NCBI RefSeq assembly: GCF_000003815.2
Contig: NC_049987.1
Location: forward strand, 17,959,959 to 18,023,958
Direction: 5' to 3'
DNA length: 64,000 bases
Source: Branchiostoma floridae
Taxonomy: Eukaryota; Chordata; Leptocardii; Amphioxiformes; Branchiostomatidae
Part shown: positions 33,898 to 45,800 of the stretch, one piece after another
How positions within the stretch are numbered: position 1 is the stretch's first letter
How the letters are laid out: every line of letters begins with the position of its first letter
Notes under the pieces: generated by a model
What the model was told of the DNA's origin: nothing
Database searches by the model: none
The model's input: the letters and a program-made list of their open reading frames with translations, nothing else
Position numbers and translations under genes: made by a program

Positions 33898-36800
33898 GTA
33901 GGAATATTTTTTCCTTCATTCTTTTTTCCTTGTAATATGGCCTGTTATGTTTTGAGTACAATGATTAAGGTGAAATCGTGTCACTTAATATATAGTGACT
34001 CGTTCTGTAAGTTTAAAACACCATAGGAGGTCCTCTTAGAAACGACACATTGGTGACACTTTATATTTTCGACTACTAGTATATCTCCGCGACTCGACCT
34101 CTGCTTGGAGAATAATATTTTCTTACTTCTTAACGTAACATGGGATAAGACCTTGAAGAAATCTACAACTAGCTTTTACCCACAGGTAGTCTTGAGTAGA
34201 GCTTATGTTTGGCACTTGTCCCAAGTACTGCTTGTTGGCTTTTTAGGAAGTATGAAATGCATTGTCAGCGGTTTGTGGCTAACCACTGTGGTAGCCTGTA
34301 TGGATAAAGTAGACAAAAGGAAAAGGCTACTGTGTTATTTGAAACCTTGCTTGTTCTCCTTAGCAAATATAAGTGTAGTAGGCGGTGGAAGGGGGGGGGG
34401 AGGAGGATATGTGTTAGGGCTTTTTAAAAAAGCTAAAAGGTGTGCTAGTTTCAAATGAGTTGGGGTCAGATTATGAAACATTTGGATAGTTTCGAGAGGG
34501 CGTTTCTTATGAAACTTTGGGGGTTAATATTAGTCATCAGCTATTCTGCAGTGTGCAATCGGGCAGGTGTTTGTATCTGCGGTGTCAAAATAACACCTGT
34601 GCAACTTCGAGAGTTACAGTTTCATGCGAAACATTTGCTAACCCAATGTTTCGGATAGTCATCATAAAGATCAGCAAACTTGAGTTTCAAATTTCAGCCT
34701 TTGTGTGTACGTCACGCTTGTGTGTTATGATATCTCGGTGCGTGTGTGTTTGTGTGTGTGTTTGTTTGTGTGTGTGCGTTTGTGTGTGTTTGTGTCTATG
34801 TTTGTGTGTGTGTGGTGTGGTGTGTTTGTTTGTGTGTGTGTGTGTGTGTGTGTGTGGTGTGCGTGTGTGTGTATGAGTGTGTGGTGTGTGTGCGTAGATT
34901 TTAGAATATACCACGTAGACACCTGATACACGGTTTGGAGTAATGTACCTAAAACCCATCCCACACTGTGCAACGAAACTTCGGTTTAACGGCTTATTAC
35001 CGGGTCTGTCACCTTTGATTACCAACGACCTTGAAGTAAGTCAAAGGTCAAACCGGTAACCCACAAAAAGGACGACCAAAGTTCAGTGTAACCTACCGCA
35101 ACGTTAACACAATCGGAAAGACTTCAGAGTCTGTTTACTCGGCAAGACTTTCACAGTTTACATCTGTATGTCATCGGCTTGGATCTTTGCCATGTAGCGT
35201 TGAAAGCTTTCGATGTAACATTAACATGTCTTGGAAAGGTTGGAGATTTTCGTGGTAAGGAGGATGTTTTTCTTTGTCTTTGTATTTTTCAAAAATTTTC
35301 ATTTGCTTTAACGCATGTGGGGACAATGTTATTATGTTTTTATTGTTATTTTGACAATGTAACACAGCACTCAACTTACTTATTTTGATAGACAGTGCCA
35401 CAAGCATATTCTCCAAGCAGAGATTGTTTCGCTGGGATATAGCAGCGGTCGGGATTTTTACCAGCTGCTAGAGCGAGCCGGTAAAATCTCGACTACTATG
35501 TTAACTGTTATGTTATCTCCGCCTCTCAATCTCTGCTTGGGGAATACCACACGCAATGAACAGAGACAAATTAAATTTAGTCCTATAGGCTTTTAGGGTG
35601 CTACCCCCTGTTTCCTGGGCAAAATGTTGTAAAGCACCAACGCTGCATGCCACCGTCTGTTACGGTAGCAGAACACAGTTTTCGGCCTACGGGGATTTCT
35701 AGGTGACTAACATCGACTCTTTACATGGGGTCATGCGGGGCCATGCGGAACTGCAGCCGGCTCACCCAGGCAGTCAGCTGTAAATGTCACGCGCACTAGT
35801 ACGGGGAATGGGCAAACATCATGATCTTATATATACATACGATCTGAAAGCCGACGTATTATACTACCATATAGCAAAGTTCATGCCCCGCTGTCTTTCA
35901 TGTTACAGTGTTTACAGACGCTCCAAGATTTCGACCGCACTACTTTTTTAACCCCTACGGGGGTCGCGGATAAATACTGCGGGCTCCGACCTTACCTCCC
36001 CAACCGAAGACAGGTACTCATTTTACGCCTGGTAGGAGTAAGCCTAACGTCACATTTCCCGGCCGGGCAGTAATAGGCGCGGCAATGTACGACGGGCCGG
36101 AGAAGCGCGATTAAATCAGGCTAACTCTACCGTTGCCTCACGCGAACCCACCCAAGCCAGTAGTTTGGCACTGTACATGCATTTTTCGTGGAAAGAAAGG
36201 ATGTTGTTTTCTTTAGTTCCTTTGAAGCTGAGATGAACCATTGAACTTGGCAAGGTCAGGTCTCATAGTGACGAGTCTCAGCCTGTCGGCTTGTCACTTC
36301 TCAGACTCTTTTAGTCTTTACCCGACGATAACTCCCAACTGTTTGGTAAGATTGTGGGGTCTATTTGGATAGAAACGTAGCGCTTGTGTGTTTTTCCTTA
36401 CTCGTGATGTTCTGAAATAAAATCTACACGTACTATTTAGTACGCTAGAGAAAGGGGAGAGGGACTGGGAAAGGAGAGGTAAGGAAGAAAGAAAGAAAGA
36501 AGGCTAGAAGGAGGGATAAGAAAGGAAAGAAAGAAAAAAGAAATTTTAAAGAAAGAACAAGAAAACGGAGAGGTAGAGATGAAGGGTGTAAAGGAGGAGA
36601 GAGGAGAGAGATAAGGAAAGAGAGAGAAAGAGACTAAAGTTTGTACACAGACTACTTAGTACAGTATGTCTAAAATTCGACAGTGTGTACACTGCAGTTG
36701 TATCAAACTTATCATCAATTTACATCAAACTTATCATCATGTTTTTTTTTTCTAGACCGATACTGCTCCAAGTATCACGTACTAAACGAACCCTGGAGAA

Positions 36801-39800
36801 GTGCCCAAGCTAGATCCCTTGATCTGTACGGAAGACACCACTGTGACAACAAAGACGGGTTCCAGACCACCCGATGGTACAGATTCATGGGGGAGGCAGG
36901 CACAACCATGCCGACGAAACCACCACCTTCTTCCCACCGCTGCGGCTCGGACGCCCCCGTCTGGATGAATGGTATCAACCCGACGTACGAAGACGGGGTG
37001 GTCGAGCGCCAGGTTTGCGCACGGTTTGATAAGAAAATATGCAGATGGAGGTGGAACATACGCGTAAAGCGATGTCCCGAGGGTTTTCTCATCTACAAGT
37101 TGAAACCAGTGAAAGCCTGTAGTCTGACGTATTGTGGTCTAGGTAAGGAAATAATCATTCTTCTACGCAGAGACATCCAACGGCGCCAACAAAACCGCTT
37201 CTTGTCTGTACTCTGCTATCTCTACCATCACCATCAGTTCCTGACCGCCCTGCTTATAAATATTAATGAGCTTATATATGCGAGATCCCTTTTGAAAAGT
37301 GAAAGGCCTATTCTCTGATTCGCTGACAACCGGTATGTGGCGACACCCACAGGAACTGACGGGGATGTTTGAGATGGCAGATTAAAGACAAGAGGCGGTT
37401 TGCTGGTATCATTGTATGTCTCTATGTAGGAGAAATGATCAGTTTTAACGTTTAAACGCTTACCTGTACTTAGACCAGTAGACCTCCCTCCCAAGTCCCA
37501 AATCTATATATCAGATGTTCTATATGTTCTAAAGGTTTGTCTTTAGGCTTGATCTTGTTGTTCTGTATACTTAAAATGTTTAAGTTGATTTTGTGCATTC
37601 TTTGAGAAGTGTATGTGCCAGGCAGCCAGTATCAGCTTAGGTGCTAGGTTTGCCATGTATTGCATTGTCTATAATTTCAAAAAAATATATAATGTAATGG
37701 TGTTATTTGTGTATGTATCCATTGAGATTTCTGACAAGGCATTGCAATTCAATTTAGAATGGAATTGCCGTTTTTTTACACCTGCTTTCTTTAGTGATTG
37801 TGTATAAAATGTTATCCACATGCAAATGAAATTACGTGCTCCACAGGCATTCAAAATATGACGGTTGATGACGTCACCAGGCCTGCATCAAATGAGGATG
37901 AAGATGGCTCTGGTGCGTTGGACAATCGCAAAGAAGATGGTACGTGACTTATCCACCTATGGAATTGCTACTTAAACTCTTATCGCCATCTGTGTCGATA
38001 ATAAGCCGGTAAATAGATGTGGGTGTACAGAAATAGCAAAATAGAACGAGATAGAACGAAATGGAGCTATTCCATTTCGTTCTATTTCAAACTTTCTGTA
38101 CATCGATAGATATCACATTCGTATTTGTGGAATATCAGTCGCCCATTCATTTAAATTTAAAAGAAAACTTGTCAACGGTTTTTCCTAGATGTGAAAACTT
38201 TCTTTGTAAACACTTGAAGATCATTACGAGTGAATACCTAAAACAGGCCAAACAAAAGACAATTTGAATTTTGAATCTTTGCCACCTATCTATGATAGAA
38301 AGTGATTTTATTAGCAGCGCGCAAATTTAAACTTTATACCGTCAGTTGTTGCACCGTAGAAACGGTTGATGTCTTAATGGATCTCTCGGTTTCATTTCTT
38401 TTTTTTTCTTGTTCTGCAGTTCATCCCGCCTGTCACCACTACATTACTTTGGATGAGCCACAGAGAAGCGTACACTATCAAGTAGATCCAAACACAGCTA
38501 CAAACACTCTTCTATGCGACAAAAGAAGCGGGTTGCAGCATGGGTCTTGGTACCGCTTTGTGGGGGAGGGGGGTGTCATCATGGCGACGGAGCGCCCCCT
38601 ATCGACTCATCGCTGCGGTACACACGCTCCTGTTTGGATGAGAGGACCGCATCCAACCATAGAGGAAGGTGTCGTCACCCGGACAGTGTGTGCGTTTTGG
38701 GATGGCAACGATTGCAAGTGGTCTTGGGAAATCAAAGTTTTGTCGTGTCCCGGAGATTTCTTCGTCTACAAGCTGAGAAAAGCAACACAGTGTATTCTGG
38801 CTTACTGTACAACAGGTAAGATTGCTAAACTTTATATTAATTTGTATGATTTTGTTTGTGTACATATGATAAGGGTCTCATGTATTAGCTAGTTCTTTGC
38901 GTTATGGCTGTGTATAATTTGTAAATTGTAATATATTGCATGCACTGTTAGTCAAAGAACCTACGTTTCTAACTTTTAGCTTTACTCTGGTGTACTTAAT
39001 TTTGTTTTCCAAAACTCAAAATTAACCACTAACGCAACATTAATGACCATAAGGTCTTTGCATTCAATGACTTGTGGCTTGTTTTTTTTAAGCTTTAAAG
39101 TGAAATATTGCAACAGCAAACTTTTTATACGCTTTTTCTATAATCACAGATGGAGCCCCACAGACGACAGTGCCTTCCCCTACACCTTCCATGTCTGTTG
39201 AATTATTGAATGATGAGGATGATGAAACTGGGTCTGGGGAGCCGCACTTTGAAGGTGAGAGAAAGAAAGTTTTAGTTCCTTTTCTAAAGATTGTTCACTT
39301 ATGTGAGGATCCATGAAAATTATAATATCCGTTCACGGTTTTATTAGTTTGGAAAGTCACTGCATAACAAATCAGAAGCTTCACAATTCATAACCAAGAC
39401 AAACTAACTGTTACAGCCGACGTTTGGGACCGCATCTGTAGCAGCGACGCCTATAGCTGCAGTGCACGTTGAACCAGCCAGAATTACCCTGAGAAAGGTG
39501 ACAGACGGTCACTGACACGTTGGCTGAGAGTTTATGTCTTGGTTGTTGATTAAGCTATTAAAGACCCTTGTTATCTGGAGAGGGCAATGGTTTGACATAA
39601 GGTTAAATGTTTTCGTCCCTCGTCAGACGTACCTGCAACTGAAAGCCCTGATAACGCAAAAGATGTGGGCGCTGGATCACCTCACACCCCAGGTGAGATA
39701 TAAGACCAGATATTCATTTTACACAATATCCTCCTATTGCATACACGTTTATGGCAATCTCCCTGTTCAGATGTTAACCTTTTTAGCTGGTCACCCTGAT

Positions 39801-42800
39801 ACGACATAAGTGTATTTGTAGCGTTCATCTTGTGTTGGCCTTGGAGGTCCATCCAGGCCGATACTGATGTCAATAATGAGAAAGTGAAAGGGATCATAGC
39901 CCAAACCTGAGGCAAGTGCGTCCGCACACTAGGCTTACGGTGGCCCTGGGATCGGGTCTCCTTCCTGGCTTTTCTTTCCCGGCTTGTCGTTTGCGATCCA
40001 GCTCATCAAGTCTGTTTTTGTTGAAGGTTTTCACTCTTTTGAGAACAGCAAGCCACCAGCAGCATAATGTTAAAATGGCAAAGTTCTCGATGTGAGATGC
40101 TTAATACAGCCAGAGAGAACTTCAATGAGCCCTTGAAGTGTTTATAGCGGGGTCCAACATGATCTCAGTATACGTACAGTACTAGCTTTCATCTAGAAGT
40201 AATGATGAAGTTCAAACCTTGTTCTGGATAATTCAGTTGTTATGTAATAGTTACCCCATGGGCGGGGCGAGTTTTCTGTGTATATCGCCAGGCCCGCCCA
40301 CCGAGGGGAGACTAGAAATCCCCGAGGTGTCGGGCCTTGTGATATACACAGAAAACGAGCCCAAGGCCATGGGGTAACTAACTTAGCCCATGGCATACTT
40401 CCCCGAAGCTTTTCTAGTTCATCAGCTTTACAAAATGTTACTTTATTTTGTCCTAAAAGTCCACAATCTTTCTTGTTATTGCTTGAAAAGCTGTGACAGA
40501 CTGTCAGGCTGTAACAACACAAGGTCATTAATCTTGTCAAGACCTTCCTGGGCAAGGTACCTGGAGAGACATAAAGTCTGCTCATATTCCTCTGGGCAAT
40601 TAGAAGTCAAGCATAGGATTGGTCAGTTATCACATGACACTATTCTGGTCCCAGAAGAAGGTCTCAAAGGTAAGCAAGGATTGGTCAGAACGGGTCACAT
40701 GCGTATAGCACCCACACTTTTCAGGCTGATATCACCACAGTTTTCTTGATATCACCACAGTTTTTTCCTCATTTGCATGAAATAGCAGCACACTTTATTT
40801 CGTAGCACCATACTATGTGGATATATCAACAGAGAATGGGGGCTCCTCATTGGCTGAGGGGAAGTAGCCATGGGCTAATGATGTTTTGTCCTCTTTATAG
40901 AGCGCAGGACGTCATACCTAACTCATCACAAGGGATGGGACTACTACAAAGTACCTGTGATCGGAAAGATGACATCAGCCAACGTGAAGGCAGCCTGCGA
41001 GGCAGCCGGGTACGTGACACCTTGTTCAGGAGACAGCGATTGCATGCATTCCTCGTCGGAGTGCGTCCTTACGGGGTTGGAAGACTGCTACAACCCGATG
41101 AATGAAGTAGCTCAAGAGATGTGTGGTACTAGACCATACGGCTGTGCAAAGCTGCAGGGCGTTTACCAGTACATGAACACGTGGAGTAAAGGCGCCGCCT
41201 GTGGTGTAGAGTCAAAACTGTGGTGTACGATTGGTTCTAAATGGGAGGACCGGTACGCCTTCTGTGCAGGTATTTATGTCATCTTCATTTTATAGAAAAC
41301 ACTGCTATTTTTACCTCCATGAAATGTCATGGAGGTTATATTTTACCCTGCGTTTGTGTGTCTGTCTGTCTGTCTGTGTGTTTGTGTGTGTGTGTGTAAA
41401 CAAGATAACTCATGAATGGCTGGGTGGATTGGTTTCATACTTGGTGTGTTGGTAGTGTGTGATAAAAGCTGGAAATGATTAGATTTTGGGCCCCCTAGCG
41501 GCTCCCCTTGGTACAGCAGCGCAACTTCCGGCTTTGCTATTTCGGTGTTCTGAACATGCTATGGTCACGATTTTTGAGTGTTAGATAGCTCTTGTGCTCA
41601 GGAAGAAATGACATAAGTTTGGGCCTCCTAGCGTCTAGTTTTGGGATAGCAGGGGCATTTTTGTCAAAAACTTCTGAAGAGGATAACTCAAGAAGGGAAC
41701 AAAGGATTTTCATGATTTTTGGTATGTAGGTACCTTAGACAGTATTGTACACGATAAAGTACTAATTATGCAAAATAGGAGTACATTTGCATAATTAATG
41801 AGAATATTCTATAATAGCAGTTTTTTCAATGTATCTCTTGTTTCAGACATGCTATGGTCTTGACATTTAGGTGGTAGATAGCTTTTAGTGCCATGACAAA
41901 TTGGGGCAAGTTTCAGTCCCCTAACATTTAATTGTGGAACTGCAGGGGCATTTTTGTCAAGACACTTCAAAGAGGATAACTGCGGAAAGGAACGACGGAT
42001 TGCCATCATTTTAAGCATGCAGGTAGCTTGGGCAAAGATGTTCATAATGATATGCATGTTATGCAAATGAGGACTTAATTTGCATAATTAATGAGGAAAC
42101 TGTATAGTTCCATTGTTTTCAATAACTGGACCTCAATACATCTAACACATGCTAATTATGATAGGTGAAATATAAGCAGATACGGTAATATGTTAATGAG
42201 GACTTTATTTGCATAATTTATGTAAAAAATTGCAAAACCACTTTATGATTCATAATGGGAATTTTATAATTGTGACATGTGTACGTTAGTCAATGATGAA
42301 CAACACCATGCATAAATTATGTTAATGTGTTAGTCAATTGCATGAAATTTATGAAAGCTCTAAATTTTCATGGAGGTATGAGGTCGCCGAACTCTAGTTT
42401 ATGTTATTTTCAGTAGTACTGTAGTACCTATCGTGATACATCAGTGGTACAGTAGTACATATAACGATACTTTAGTACAGTTGTACTTATAATACATCAT
42501 TGATACAGTGGTACATGTAAAGATACATCAGTGGCACAGTACGTAGTATGATGATACATCGGTGGTACAGTACGTAGTACCAATAATGATACATCAGTGA
42601 TACAGTAGTACATGATAATGATATCATTGAAGTCAGTAGAACAGCAATAGCACAGTGGTACCTGTAATAGTACATCGGCAGTACAGCAGTACTTAAAATG
42701 ATGCATCAGTAGTACAGCAGTAAGCGTACTTATAATGATGCATCAGTAGTACAGTAGTACATACAGTAGTACATACAATGGTACATCAGTAGTACAGCAG

Positions 42801-45800
42801 TACTTATAGTGATGCATCAGTAGTACAGTAGTACATACAATGGTCAGTAGTACAGCAGTACGTATAATTTTACATCAGTAGTACTGCTGTATAGTGCCAT
42901 TTTCAGGCTTCATTTTAGAATGTATGATTACAAGAGCACAAGGATTACTTGTACAACTGTCATCATTGTTTTATTGCATATTATTCTGTTGTAGACTGGA
43001 ACGCTACAACCGCTACACCCCAAGCTACAACCGCTGCACCCCAGACTACAACCACTACAGCACCGGCTACAACTACCGCTAGAGATTCAAGTAAGTAAAC
43101 ATAAATTTCATGTGACGCTGTCGTTGTAGTTTTGTAAGCATTCCCTTGTAATTGTATCGTATGTTTGCATATGTACAATTCTAAAGTATACAATTCAGCG
43201 TCTTCTGTGCATGCAATGTATTTTAGTGTTCGTGGATTGAACCAATAAACCAGTTACATATTTTCTGTTTGGTAGGAAACTGCTGTGGTAAGATTTTGCG
43301 ACAGGCGACGGAAGTAGTTGACCAGTCCAGCGACTACAGAGTTCCAGATGGCTGGACTATGTGCTACATCGACGAACGTGACACCGCACATCACAAAACC
43401 CCGTGTCGGGACCTGCTCCAGGGTATTCCCGGCTACGAAGATGCGGAAGAACTGCTCGCAGCCGGGGGAAACTTCGGGTGCTGGCACGGTACCACGGGTA
43501 ACTCTCACGGACCGGCTTTCGCAACGAATAATGTCATTGAGAACAGCTGTAAAGATGGTGTGCAACAGGAGACACGACTGAAATCGTGGAACGTTCGAAC
43601 AACAACACTTGGCGTCTGCATCAAAGGCATCACTTGTGGTTAGTATTTCATAACTATTGTTAAACTGAAGTGAGTGATCAAGATACTTGAAATATCGAGA
43701 AAGTTCAGACATCCAGATACTAAGATATACCAAAAAGCAGTTACTCAAGCAACTGGATATGATTTTTAAAATGGCCAGATGTTTCAGACAACATCCAATG
43801 TCTTTCGCCAGTAGCACAGTCTTTCTACAGTAGATACTGCCTTAAATGACTTATCGTTTTCAAAGATATGTCAAACGTGGCCAAAAAATTTCTCCAAACA
43901 AACCGATAGCAAGTTTACATTGTTACTGTGTTTCGGATAATTTAAATGTTTAACTGTACAATCTTTACACCGAAAATGTCATACTGTCTTGTCCATGTGT
44001 ATTATAGAATGGTAGCCACTAGTGTGTTTGTAACAACTATAAACATTTCCTTATTATAAGCGATTAGAGCTTAAGGTGCCAACTCAAAACTACTTATGGT
44101 AACAGATGGCATTAAGCTATTCGTCTGTCCTCACTTTTGCAGATGAAGCCCCAGAGACGACAGTTCCTCCTCCTATACCTTCCATACCTGATGAAGTACT
44201 GAGTGATGATGAGGATGATGTTGGGTCTGGGGAGCCGGATGACAAAAGTAAGATTTATTTACAATACCTGATGAGACGTTATACACAATAATTGATATTC
44301 CCAACAGTTAAAATGCAAGTCCAAAATTTTTGCTCATCGACACTCGAGAGCATCTTAGAAAGTAAATCGCAATGGATTTACAACGGTAATTGATTTGTAT
44401 ACCAACGGTTGTACATTCTACTTATTATTCATATAATACTGGCTCTAATAAACCCTTTGGGCTGGCCTAACTCTTCTGCTATTTGAGTCCAACGTTGTTA
44501 GAGAGCGTAGAACACAATGAGGAAATTGACAAAGACTGTAACTTTTACAAAGCTAGTAAAGCTTTGTCTTTATGGATCTACGTATTCAAACTTAACGTTT
44601 GACACCCTACGTTATCACACCTTTAAGTGCTTTTGAAATATTTCATTTTAGGATATTTTCATTTTCTTATAGCCAGCCTTTAACTCTAACCTGCTTACGT
44701 TTCGACGCCTAACATGCATTTTTCTCATCAGAGCTTCTGACTTGGGTACTGCTTATCGTCTGCTATATGCATCTGGAGCCAAAGTAGGTGGCGCTTTTGC
44801 AGCAAGAACACAATCCCATCATGACTATCTTTGTACACCCCCTCCTTCACCCCACGTTTTACTACATTTATATACAAAAGCTCTCTACCAACCTGATGCG
44901 ATTATCTTCGTATATTTTATTCTTCTTTTTTTCTTCTATTTCTAGTCACCAGAAAGAATCTAGCTCTTGGCAAAAGAACGAAGCAGTCGTCTCTCTGGGA
45001 CGCGGGGTACTCGCAGAACGCGGTTGACGGTGACCGCAGCACTAACTGGTACAGTGGGTCCTGTACTCACACCGAGGTCACCCTTCGTGACAACGTCTGG
45101 GACATCGGCACAACAGATCCCTGGTGGTACGTGGAACTCGAATCCTCGCATCCAATCGGAAAAGTCGTCATCGTGAACCGAAGATCACCGAAACACTCCG
45201 TAACCTCACGAATTAATCCGTTCGAGATTCGTATCGGGAATTCGAAAGACGTGACGGCGAATCCGAAGTGTGGAAGGCGACATGTTTTCCCCGGGGATGA
45301 AGACGTGATGGAGGTATCGTGCGGAGGGATACAGGGAAGATACGTCGGGATACGCCTCCCCGGAGAGAACAGAATCCTGACTCTGTGTGAGGTTGAAGTA
45401 TATGCAGGTGAGAAATGTTTGAAAAAGTATGGATCAATAAGTGGAATATTACTGATCTCAAAAAAGATATTCAATATCCATTCTGACTGACACAAAATGT
45501 TGACACTGGACACCGGACACTTGTTATTAGAAATTTGCATGTAGGTATACTACTATAAATTGTGTGTATACAAATACGTTTCTACAAATTAATAGCCATG
45601 TGATTTTGGTCCCATACAAACCTTTGAGTTACCTTATGTTGTTGTACACAGATGAAAATGCACTGCCAACAACTGTACCATTTCCTAGTGATGATGAAGA
45701 CGATGTAGGTTCCGGTGATTCAGGTAAGGAGAAAGTCTAGCTTAACATCGTATATTGCGAACGGTACATACACATGGTCCCGAGCAAATTAATATAAAAT

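Noticed and set aside
34517-35025. Cys/Val- and His/Thr-rich frames on both strands
   Set aside because: Translations of the (TG)n microsatellite.
40660-40672. Possible five-codon micro-exon between CCCAG and GTAAGC
   Set aside because: Phase fits but length is too small to separate from chance without transcript data.
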